NCBI RefSeq assembly: GCF_029962835.1
Contig: NC_080589.1
Span: forward strand, 22,244,586 to 22,308,585
From: Magnolia sinica
Taxonomy: Eukaryota; Streptophyta; Magnoliopsida; Magnoliales; Magnoliaceae
Length of the DNA: 64,000 nt
Direction: 5' to 3'
Of this stretch, positions 34,647-44,854 are shown piece by piece. Numbering within the stretch: position 1 is the stretch's first letter; every line of letters begins with the position of its first letter. Both the position numbers and the translations under genes were made by a program. The notes beneath the pieces are model-generated. The model searched no databases. It saw only the letters and a program-made list of their open reading frames with translations, and had not been told where the DNA came from.

Positions 34647-37284
34647 ATCGTAACTAGGGGTGCACATGAACCGAGCTAGCTCGGTTGGCTCACTCGACTC
34701 AAATCGAAAAAGCTCAACTCGACTCGGATTGAAGCTGAGTTTGAACCGAGTCGAGCTGATTTTTGAAGCTCGAAAACGAGTTCGAGCTTGCCCTAGCTCG
34801 ACTCAACAAGGATTGAATCCAGCTCGAACTCGGCTCGACTCGGTGCAAGGTATATATACCCTTCAAAAAAAAAAAAACCTGCTTAAAAAAAAAAAAAACC
34901 CTCCCTCCCTTACCGGCATGGCCACCCGCACGAACCCTAACCGGCTAACCCATTTGGCCATTTCCCTTAACCTTAACTCATCTTCCTCCCTCTCTCTCTC
35001 TACTCTCTCCCTCCTCTCTCAGGCGCTCACCTCACCTTCCGGCCATTTCCCTAAACCCTAACTCCCCTATCCGGTCGCCACATCGACTGTCCGGTGGCAA
35101 CTCCCCTACCCAGTTGCCCCTACCCCTACCGCAACTCTCCAGTCCGAGTCCGACCGCCGGTAAGCTACAAGCCCGGTCGCCCCTGCCCCCCTGCCCGAAT
35201 GGAACTTACAACTTGAGTTTAATGTTGAAGTTTTTATTTATTTTAATCTTTTGTCAAACTTACAGCTTGAGCTTCCTCTCTAGGCATAATTCTTCAAACA
35301 CTTCATCAATTGCAGATTTGCAGTTTGCTCAGGTGCTAACTCTTTCCTTTTGAACAAGTGGTAAGAAATGCATTCCATTTTTTGTTATTTTTTCTGCATT
35401 TGTGTTGATTCAACATGGTATGAACCAGAATCTGCAAGAAATGCATTCCTCTACATTGTTGTTTTTCTACAGTTCTTGGTGCCAATCTAGGAAACCAGCC
35501 CCTTTCAGCCTGATTTTCAGTATGACCCAACTGAGTTGCAAAATTGCCTGATTTTGGGCTGACCATTCATCCGAGCCAGATGAAGGATCTAAATGACCTG
35601 GACTCCATATATCCAAAAATGGTGGGCATCCCCTCTCAAATTTGTCCCTATCATGTAGCCCACCTGAGTTTTGGATCAGCCTGATTTCTAGGCTTATGAC
35701 CAAAGGTTGGGAGAATGCATTTGACAGATGGGTTGGATGTCGTGCATCCATCATGTGGGCCCCACAACAGCCCATTACTACTATAAGCTATGGTGGAACT
35801 AGTACCACTAGAGCACACCTTATGGATTAGAGAACTTTGGATGATTTTTTCTCAACTGTATGTTTGCTAAGTGTGCCAGCTGATAGAACAACCTGATTCT
35901 TGGTATAGGGAACCAAATAGTGGTACCCTTTTCATGGATGGCTTAGATATTGCACCTGTCCACCATGCTAGAATATATGCTGGCATGTTCATTAGCTAAC
36001 TTGTACATGTATGCGGGCTTAGCGAAGCTCATATATGTGTGTGCATGTGCCCTTGCTCGCGTGTCCACAAAATAACACTCATACATATAAATGCCATTAC
36101 ATGAAGAAGCAACACATGCAAGAGCAACTAAACAAGCAAACAAAACAAGAAACCAAACCCATTTGTTTGCATGTAGTGATGAATTTATATCCAAACTCAC
36201 TAATAAATGTCTTAAATAAGGAATTAAAATGCTAAAATGCAAAAATTAAAGAGCCCAACTCCACTCTAACCCTCTGCATATCAACTGCATGGGCCTTGAT
36301 ATACGCATCCATATATACGCATCCATTTGCTATTAGTTTCTATTTATTTTAAATGTCCAAATGTCTAAAAGGTTGTCAGAAATAAGGATTTGACACAACC
36401 GTGGTGTATAAAGCATATGGATAGGGTCCATTATATTCTCATTCAATTCCAATCTCTCCAACTTTGAGGGAGAGGGGTCTTCAACAGCCCGTTTGGTAGA
36501 AGAGGTAACACCTCTAGCCATGCTCTCTGAGCAGTAGCTCCTTTGGAGCCCGCTTTCACGTCGGCCCAAGGGTCTTAGCATGGAACTACCAGATCTGCCC
36601 GTTGAGTCTAAAAGAGAGACGCAATGTTTTTTGTTTTTGTTAGCTAGTCTTAATTTATGCTTATACCTATTGCCTATTGGATATCTTTTATTTTTATAAA
36701 TGTTGTTAATAGTTAGTTGGATGATGACAGTTGAATATCTTTCAGCTTGCTCTTTTGTTTGGCTAGATATTAATTGTTTTATTGTTCTAGTTGTAATATA
36801 GGATAATCAGTTGCCCATTTGAGAATTTCTATGTTGCCAGACATAAATTCAATGTGTTCTTGGATGCATAGAAATTCTCAAATTTTCCCTTTTTGGACAG
36901 TTCAATGTTGGATAGATAATAATATTTTCATTTATTCTAATTTAAATGCACATGTTTGTTTCGGTTCCTCTCTCTTAATTCTCCCTGGATATATTTCTTA
37001 CATTTATTTCCTCATCAAATATCCACACTTTGTGTGAAGAGTTGACGTGCGAATCAAATACAAGATTAATATATTCTGGAGAGATAAGGGGAGATGCTGC
37101 CGAAATTTTGGCGTAGCATTTAAATTGAATAATGAAAGCATTACAATCTATTCAACATTGAATGGGTGACTAATTTAAACGCTTAGAAAATTGTTGAAAG
37201 TTTAGAGCACATTTATACACATATGATACACCACTTAGGAAATTCTTTACTAAGGTTAGATGAAATTGTTTCATATCTTTAGAG

Positions 37285-39320
37285 ATGGCCAGTGAGGATG
37301 AAGTCCCAACTACCCCTGGTGCTGGCGCGTCAGCCACATCACCTCTTGTTGTTGAGGGAGAGGGGTCTTCAATTGCAAGTAAAGGAAAGAAACGGTCAGC
37401 TGTCTGGGATGATTTTGAAGTAGTAGTAGTAATAGTTAACAATGTCGCTAAGATCAGATGTCTGCACTACAAAACTCTATACAACAAAAATACCAAGGGG
37501 TTGACTACTCATTTAAACAGACATAGGCAAAGTTGTTCAAGGAGACCTAGAACTCCACCTTCAGGCCGACAATTACTATCGTTTATAAAGTTCGAAGGAG
37601 CTTCTTCTGAAGGTAAACTTACCACTCATAAGTTTGAAAAAGAGAAGCTGAATGAGTGGTTTGCAAGGCTTATTATCGTTGATGAGCAACCATTTAAAAT
37701 GATAGAGAGTGAAGTGTTCATGAGATACAGTAAATTCCTTAATCCTCAGGTTGAGAAGGTTTTCCGTATTACTATGAAGAGGGAGTGCATGAAGATGTAC
37801 GTAAGTGAGAAAATGAAGTTGAAAACAGTTTTAGCATCGGTTTCAAGGATAAGTTTGACTTCTGATATGCAGACGGCACAAAATCAAAGAAAGTGATACA
37901 TTTCATTGACTGCACACTATGTTGATGAAAATTATAAACTTTGCAAGAAAATATTGAACTTTCGCCACCTTTCATCTCTCTATTCCGGTTTGGTTATTTC
38001 AAATTGCATTTACAACTGTTTACGAGATTGGGGCATTGAAAAAAAAGTCTCTTCATTAACTTTAGATAATGCTTTAACAAATAATAGTGTAATATCATTC
38101 TTATGTAACCAGTTCAAAGCAACCGACAATTATATTTTGGGGGAAAAATATTTCATTTTCGGTGTTGTGCACACATCCTGAACCTAATTATACAAGACGG
38201 GTTGAAATCAATTGACCAAACTATAGAGAATGTGAAGGAGAGTGTAAAATACATAAGAGGCTCGCCTTCGAGATTGAGTATATGAAATGACATAATCCAA
38301 CGTTTGAATATGAAGTCTCCAAAAACGTTGAAGCTAGATGTATGCACATTGGAATTCGACTTTTGAGATGTTGGATTCGGCCCTGGAATTAGAACTTACA
38401 TTACCAGAATATGCAACGCGTGATAGAACATATGCTTGGTTGCCTACTGAAGAAGATTGGAGCAAAGCAAAAGAAGTTTACAAATTTTTAAAAGTTTTTT
38501 ATGACTATACGAAAATATTTTCTGGCAATAAGAAGAAGATTGGAGCAAAGCAAAAGAAGTTCACAAATTTTTAAAAGTTTTTTATGACTGTACGAAAATA
38601 TTTTTTGGCAATAAGTTTCCTACAGGAAATATGTTCCTTCCAACTGTGTAGAAGATCAAGGAAGCCCTAAAGAAAGGTGCCAGTGAAGGTCCATTTTTTC
38701 TGCAACTCATGACAGGTGGTATGCAAATAAAGTTCGATAAGTACTGGGATGAATGCTATTTGTTAATGTCCTTAGCTATTGTTTTTTATCCTTGGTGCAA
38801 GATGAGTTATGTTAAGTACTTCTTTATGAAGATTTATTCTAATGAAAAGGCAGTAACTGAAGCCTCGAAGGTTCGTGACGCAATCGAAGCATTGTACAAT
38901 ATGTACACAACCACAAGATCCACGCCAAGTGTTAACGAAGTTAGATCGCATGCTGCCACAAGCTCTGACATTATGCTCGACGATGATTACATGTCTTTCT
39001 TAGCAAAAGAAAATACAAACACTGAAACGAAAGAATCAGAGTTAGACTTGTATCTCAGAGAGTCAATCGTAATGCGGCAGAATTCAGACTTCGATGTTTT
39101 GGAATGGTGGAAAATGAGAGTTAGTGAAGGAAAATACCTTACACTATCAACGGTGGCACGAGATATTTTGTCAATTCCTATTTCAACAGTGGCATAGGAA
39201 TCTGTTTTTAACACAGGGAGTAAGGTCGTGAGCAAGACTCAAAGCTCCCTTGCACCAGATACAGTGGAAGCATTAATTTGTACACAAGATTAGTTGTGTC
39301 TAAGTTTGAGAAGTTCTAAT
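37285..39320 (+). pseudogene. hAT transposase, broken (copy A)
   Basis: Pieces in order: 37285-37896 (N-terminus with a BED-type zinc-finger region at residues 59-80, where the expected C-x2-C reads C-L-H-Y before T-H-L-N-R-H); 37906-38181; 38338-38574; and 38709-39197, with the RNase-H-like core and the C-terminal dimerisation region (E-W-W, then L-S-T-V-A-R-D-I-L-S-I-P). The BED finger binds element ends and the core cuts DNA. At least four frameshifts or stops interrupt it, including an 83-bp tandem duplication at 38451-38616. The second BED cysteine is replaced. A TAG stops the dimerisation domain at 39195-39197. Not functional. Confidence 0.88.
38451..38616 (+). repeat. 83-bp tandem duplication inside the transposase
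   Basis: Units start at 38451 and 38534 with AGAAGATTGGAGCAAAGC. They differ at a few sites (TTTACA/TTCACA, CTATACG/CTGTACG). 83 is not divisible by three, so the duplication shifts the frame. Confidence 0.92.
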
Positions 39321-39586
39321 ATTGATGAGGAAGAGGAGGAGAATGTGTTTCAAGCCGCATCACATGAAACAACAAAAACATGAATGGAGTTATGTTAACA
39401 TTTCTTGTTAATTTATTGGAACTTGAAAATGATGTAATGGGTACTCTTTTATTTTTTTATATCATGTAGATAGATGTTATACGCGCAATGCATTAATGGC
39501 GTTTTTTTCCATCCATAAGTTGCTTTTGTTTTATGTTGTATTTCGTTATTGCTAAAATACTAATTTTTCCAACATAATATGTAGAT

Positions 39587-40224
39587 ATGTCTTCAAGTGA
39601 ACCATCGATCGACGTTTGAGACTATGATTCCTTAGTTCATTCTCCAAAAGTTTGGAAAGTTAAAGATTGTCTCATTTGTGTGGAGCCAAGTTTGTTAACA
39701 AAATTAATCGGCTCAGATTACACTTATCCTGTCGAGGTGGAGATGCAAAACCGTGTTCTAAAGCCCCAAAGGAAGTCCAACTTCTTTTCCAAGCACTTAT
39801 TGATTCAAACAAAAAAGCTTCCACTCCCCCATCCAAACTTTATGAGGCAGAAGAGGAAGCTAAATTATTAGCATTGAAAGAAGAACAATTCCAACTCACC
39901 TTAAAGCACAGTATGGAAGAGGCTTTTACACATCAACGATGTCCTCCAAGACAACATGATGTCGAAGCAGGTTAAAGCTGCACAACTAAAAAGAAGAAGA
40001 ATAAGAATTCATCAAAGTTTCTCTCTAGTCTTGGTGTGTTTTACAGGACGTTGGGAACTACGTATAAATCTTCTCACAAAAAAAGTTAAAAAAATCTAAT
40101 TCAAACTATGCAAGAGGGCGATAAAAAGCTATCTCCACCTTCTGATTCGGGAGAGGTGAATGAGTACGTATATGAAGATTTGGATAGCAGCTCGAGCTTA
40201 GCAGGCGAATCTCCTCTACAGTAG
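39587..40224 (+). pseudogene. Accessory ORF downstream of the hAT transposase (copy A)
   Basis: ATG 39587 follows a splice-acceptor-like TATGTAG. The frame has TGA at 39617, ten codons in, then a zinc-finger-like C-G-A-K-F-V-N-K with R-L-R-L-H-L-S-C, a stretch rich in K and E, and a lysine-rich segment (K-K-K-N-K-N-S-S-K-F-L). Copy B encodes the same protein and stays open longer. I do not recognise a named family. The C...C...H...C spacing suggests a second DNA-binding (BED-like) protein. It lies inside the element, directly 3' of the transposase. Confidence 0.6.
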
Positions 40225-41242
40225 CGTCTTCAGTTTGTATTTGATATTTTATTTTATGGTCTATTGTGTTATTAAATGTATGTAGTAAAATTATAATTTT
40301 AACTCGATACTTTCGACTTCCTAGTTCCAAGTTCCGACATTGTATAATCTCGAAAACTAAACTTGAATTCAAATTTGAAAACTACACTAGAAAATTTAAC
40401 TTGAACTCGAACACGGCTCGAAAGCTCGAGCTTAAACATGGCTCGAGAGCTCGGCTTGAAAGCTCGAAAGCTCGAACATGGCTCGAAAGCTCGTGCTCGA
40501 ACTCGGCTCGAACCGGTCCGATTGCTGACTGAGCCAAGCCAAGCTGGAGATGCTGGCTCCGTCACCAAGCTGAGCCGAGCCAAGCTGGAGATGTTGGCTC
40601 CGTCACCAAGCCGAGCCGAGCCGAGTTCGAGCTGGGTGTGCCTGGTGACCGAGCCAAGCTCGACTCAGTTCGGCTCGATGTACACCCCTTGTTGTGGATT
40701 TTGGGCTTTTTAATTGGCTGAAATAGGGCTAGATTTGGGCAATGGGTTATGATAGGGGTCAAATTTGGATTGGAATATGGCTGATTTTCTGGGCTTCTAA
40801 TGGGCAGGAACATGGGTTTGATTTGGGAGGATAGATGGTTGTGGAACGTTTGGCGGAGTCTCCCCTTTATCAATTGGACATTTGGGCCTTGTTAAAGAAA
40901 AGAAAAAGTGAAGGGGAGTAGCACCAATAGATGTAGTTTTTTTTTTTTTTCCTTTTTATTTAAATAAATAAATAAATGATTAAAGAATTTGGAAGCAAAA
41001 TATTGAGATTGTTGTTGATTCATGATTTTAATGTAGTTGTTGGAACTCGCTTTGATACCAATTTAATGTGGGCGATTGATGGGAATGATTTGCCCAAAGG
41101 TAGGCACCTCCAAGCAAATCACAAGAATAACAAAGTAAAAAAATAAGAACTAGGATTTTTATTCATTTCAAAGGTTCCTTGGTAGTTGGTACTACTCATG
41201 TCAGGCCCTTGAATTTGCTCATTTAGACCTTCAAAGAAGGAA

Positions 41243-41424
41243 CGATTTTTTTTTTTTTTGAAGACACAAGGTGTACCCACCCCTTTATGAGGTGAGACTA
41301 TTCCCCGCGGATACACGCAATAACCCACAACCAAGTGGATCGGGTAATGCCGAGAAGGGGAGTCGAACCCACACCTGTAGGGAGCAAACCCACGATGATG
41401 GCCGCTTGCCTAAACCTCGTTGGG
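41243..41424 (-). mobile_element. tRNA-derived SINE with 13-bp target duplication
   Basis: Flanked by TTCAAAGAAGGAA at 41230-41242 and 41425-41437. On the minus strand the order is A box TAGGCAAGCGG (41402-41412), B box GGTTCGACTCC (41359-41369), a body, and an A tail (T run 41246-41259). These are the internal RNA polymerase III promoter boxes of tRNA-derived SINEs; GGTTCGACTCC matches the B-box consensus exactly. Length about 180 bp. It was inserted by LINE machinery in trans (family knowledge). Confidence 0.9.
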
Positions 41425-41654
41425 TTCAAAGAAGGAATGTTCATTCTTAATGTGATTGACAACTAATGACTTGTTGCAAAAATGAAAGAGTAATTAAGAA
41501 AAATACTCAATGGATAAGAAATCCAATGGGATTTTATTGCGTGGCTGACTGATTGATTGTGCATAGCTAGTCTTCTTATTAATGGGCCGATTGTGGGGCT
41601 TGGGCCTGGCCCATGGATCTTGGGCCTAGTTCAACTTGTATCACATATCATCAT

Positions 41655-42830
41655 CTTCATTTTAGATACACTCAACTTATCCTTAATTGCCCAACGTTGT
41701 CCTGTAAAGCATGATGTCTTATGTTTATCCTATAAAATTATCCTTCTAGTTTTAGTGGTACATGATGATCACATAAAACGCTAGAGGTTGATCTTCCTTT
41801 CTTCCACCTATATTGAATTCTATGGGCAACAATCTTCTCAATGTCTCCACTCTCTTGAATTATTCACCCAAGATATTAAAAGTGGTCATTTTGAGAGACT
41901 TTTGGGTCAATAATCTTAACTAATTTCTTGTTTCCATTCCCGTTGTTACTAAAATTTTACTTCATACACTTTGTTATGGTTTGATTAATTTTAAATCCTT
42001 TAGATTCTAAAGCACCCTTCGATGAATCTAGCTTTGTGTTTACATCCCTCCGTTGTTTTGTCAACCAAAATTGTCATCTACACAACATACACCATGGTAT
42101 CTCCTCTTGCAAATGCCCATTTAACGACTCCATAAACCAATGGGAAAAGGTACGGGCTCAATGTCAACGCCTAATGCAAGCCTACAACAATTGGGAACTT
42201 GTCTCTCCACTTGTAGTCCACACGTTTGTCATTGCTCCCTCACATATCTTTATATCCTCTTTAAACTCCTTTCTCAACGCCCATTTTAAATTTCTAGGAA
42301 CCAAGGTATTCCATAACCGTAATGGTGGATGTAATGGCCATTGCAATTATTTTATGATACAAACTTATAATGTGTAACGGTTGCCACTGTTTTACAACTG
42401 TTACGTAACTGTTTTTGAGTACCTTGCTAGGGACCCTATCTTATGCTCTCTCTAAGTCAATAAAGACCATGCTAAGATCCTCCTTTCCCAGTATTTCTCC
42501 ATCAATTGTCTAAATAGTTAAATAGCTTTAGTGGCGGACCTCCTAGCAAGAGTCCAAACTGATTTTTTTGATGCACTTGTCTTATGACTTTGCTCAATCA
42601 CTCTCTCTCTCTCTCTCTCATAAATTTATAGCATGTTCATAAGTTTAATTCCATGATAGTTAGTGCAACTTTGTTGTCTCCTTTATTCTCATAAATAGGT
42701 ACCACAATACTTTTCCTCCATTCATTCGGAATTTTCTTCGATCTTACATTTTTGTTGAGCAACTTCGTCAACCAAAATAACCCAGTATCTCCCATGCACT
42801 TCTAAAACTCTCATAGTATCAAGGTATTCT
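41655..42830 (-). pseudogene. LINE reverse-transcriptase relic
   Basis: Minus-strand frames give, in order, N-E-W-R-K-S-I-V-V-P-I-Y, then N-Q-F-G-like residues, D-L-E-R-A just before D-R-V-P, a V-D-D in place of the polymerase A-D-D box, E-S-K-G-F-K-I, and L-K-L-E-G-x-F-Y-R. This is the order of plant non-LTR retrotransposon reverse transcriptase. Frameshifts and stops are many, and the endonuclease part is absent. A short MITE (42306-42424) interrupts it after D-R-V-P. In the window the LINE runs on the minus strand; before the proposed inversion it would have run on the plus strand. Confidence 0.7.
42306..42424. mobile_element. Short GTAACG-family MITE inside the LINE relic
   Basis: Starts AAGGTATTCCATAACCGT and ends ACGTAACTGTTTTTGAGTACCTT, an imperfect inverted repeat. 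Family members also lie at 25485-25700 and at the hAT target sites (34530-34654 and 42819-42883). Confidence 0.55.
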
Positions 42831-43238
42831 CGATGTATTCTGTAATGTTAATAGTGGCCATGACAAACTAAGGCCGTTACGATTAGGGGTGTACATCAAG
42901 CCGAACACCGGGCACACCCAACTCGAACTCGGCTCGGTGACCGAGCCAGCATCTCCAGCTCGGCTCGGCTTGGTCAGCAATCGGACCGGTTCGAGCCAAG
43001 TTCAGGCTTTCGAGCTTTCGAGCTGAGTTCGAGCTCGAGCTTTCGAGCAATGTTCGAGTTCGTTTTTCAAGACGAGTTCGAGTTCAAGTTAAAATTCATA
43101 GTTTAGTTTTCGAAATTATACAATGTCGGAACTCGGAACTAAGAAGTCGAAAATATCGAGTTAAAATTATAATTTTACTACATACATTTAATAACACAAT
43201 AAAGCATAAAATAAAATTTCAAATACAAACTGAAGACG

Positions 43239-43877
43239 CTACAATAGAGGAGATTCATCTACTAAGCTCAAGCTGCTATCCAAATTTTCATATACGTACT
43301 CGTTCACTTCTCCCGAATCAGAAGGTGGAGATGGCTTTTTATCACCTTCTTGCATTGTTTGAATTAGATTCTTCAAACTTTCTTTGTGAGAAAATTTATA
43401 CGTAGTTCCCAACGTCCTATAAAACGCACCAAGACTGGAGAGAAACTTAGATGAATTCTTATTCTTATTCTTTTTAGCTGTGCAACTTGAACTTGCTTCA
43501 ACATCATGTTGTCTTGGAAGACATCGTTGATGTGTAGAAGCCTCTTCCATACCGCGCTTTAAGGCGAGTTGGAATTGTTCTTCTTCCAATACTAATAATT
43601 TAGCTTCCTCCTCTGCTTTATAAAGTTTGGATGGGGGAGTGAAAGCTTTTTTGTTTGAATCAATAAGTGCTTGGAAAAGAAGTTGCACTTCCTTTGGGGC
43701 TTTATGACACGGTTTTGCATCTCCACCCGAACAGGATAAGTATAATCTGAGCCGATTAGTTTTGTTAACAAACTTCGCTCCACACAATTGACACAAATTC
43801 TTCAACTTTCCAGACTTTGGAGAATGAACTAAGGAACCATAGTCTCAAATGTCAATCGATGGTTCACTTGAAAACAT
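43239..43877 (-). pseudogene. Accessory ORF of hAT copy B (longest form)
   Basis: ATG at 43877-43875, then TGA at 43847-43845 in the tenth codon region, the same position as the TGA in copy A. After it the frame stays open for about 200 codons to the stop at 43239: C-Q-L-C-G-A-K-F zinc-finger-like start, an E/K-rich middle (residues ~60-90), K-K-N-K-N-K-N-S-S-K, and an acidic end (N-E-Y-V-Y-E-N-L-D-S-S). Without the TGA it would be about 212 residues. Function unknown. The position and finger-like cysteines suggest a DNA-binding partner of the transposase. If stop read-through or another start is used, it could still be translated. Confidence 0.55.
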
Positions 43878-44149
43878 ATCTACATATTGTGTTGGAAAAA
43901 TTAGTATTTTAACAATAATGAAATACATCATAAAACAAAACCAATTTATGGATGGGAAAAAAAAGCCATTAATGCATTGCGCATATAACATCTATTAACA
44001 TAACATAAAAATAAAAATAAAAGAATATCCATTACATCATTTTCAAGTTCCGATAAATTAACAAGAAATGTTAACATAACTCTATTCATGTTTCTATTGT
44101 TTCATGTGATGCGGCTTGAAACACATTCTCTTCCTCTTCTTCATCAATA

Positions 44150-44780
44150 TCAGAACCTCTCCAACTCAGACAACCAATCTTGTATACAAATTAATGCTTC
44201 CACTGTATCTAGTGCAAAAGAGTTTTGAGTCTTGCTCACGACCCTACTCCCTGTGTTAAAAGCAGATTCCGATGCCACTGTTGAAATAGGAATTGACAAA
44301 ATATCTCGTGCCACTGTCGATAGTGTAAGGTATTTTCCTTCACTAACTCTCATTTTCCACCACTCCAAAACATCGTAGTCTGAATCCTGCCGCATTACGA
44401 CTAACTCTCTGAGATACAAGTCTAACTCTGATTCTTTCATTTCAGTGTTTGTATTTTCTTTTCCTAAGAAATACATGTAATCATCGTCGAGCATAGTGTC
44501 AGAGATTGTGGCAGCATGCGATCTAACTTCATTAACACTTGGTGTGGATCTTGTGGTTGTGTACGTATTGTACAATTCAGTTACTGCCTTTTCATTAGAA
44601 TAAATCTTCATAAAGATGTACTTAACATAACTCATCTTGTACCGAGGATAAAAAACAACAGCTAAGGACATTAACAAATGGCATTCATCCTAGTACTGAG
44701 TTGCAGAAAAAATGAACCTTCACTGGCACCTTTCTTTAGGGCTTCCTTGATCTTCCACACAGCTGGAAAAAACATATTTT
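44150..44780 (-). pseudogene. hAT transposase C-terminal part (copy B)
   Basis: A 175-codon open frame (44677-44150) carries the end of the catalytic core and the dimerisation domain: E-W-W-K-M-R-V-S-E-G-K-Y, L-S-T-V-A-R-D-I-L-S-I-P, then E-S-A-F-N-T-G-S-R-V-V, which copy A has lost to a stop. About 20 codons present in copy A near the E-A-S-K-V-R-D-A segment are deleted. The N-terminal two thirds are missing. Confidence 0.85.
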
Positions 44781-44854
44781 CAGTAGGAAACTTATTGCCA
44801 GAAAATATTTTCGTATAGTCATTAAAAACTTTTAAAAAATTGTGAACTTCTTTT

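Larger units (their letters stand above)
34655..40690 (+). mobile_element. hAT (Ac-like) element copy A
   Basis: Left end TAGGGGTGCACATGAACC; the right end in reverse complement is AAGGGGTGTACATCGAGCC. GAGCTCG/CGGCTCG words cluster inside both ends. The 5' 2.6 kb holds a TATATATACCC and a CT-rich leader, then non-coding DNA. The transposase relic is at 37285-39320 and a second ORF at 39587-40224. The 8 bp left of the element (ATCGTAAC, 34647-34654) do not match the 8 bp to its right (GTTGTGGA). They do match the outer flank of copy B. So the left part and right end probably come from different insertions. Confidence 0.85.
40691..42883. other. Interval between the two hAT copies, probably inverted
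   Basis: Bounded on both sides by 3' ends of the same hAT family pointing toward each other. It contains a SINE, a LINE reverse-transcriptase relic and a short MITE. The target-duplication logic described for copy B implies it was inverted by recombination between the copies. Confidence 0.6.
42884..44854 (-). mobile_element. hAT copy B, 5'-truncated
   Basis: 3' end TAGGGGTGTACATC at 42884 (plus-strand reading), then the accessory ORF and the C-terminal transposase part. It matches copy A up to the equivalent of A position 38552, where homology stops at 44854. The flank outside its 3' end is GTTACGAT on the plus strand. In element orientation this is ATCGTAAC, identical to the 8 bp outside the 5' end of copy A. 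The two ends therefore look like one insertion, later separated. Confidence 0.85.
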
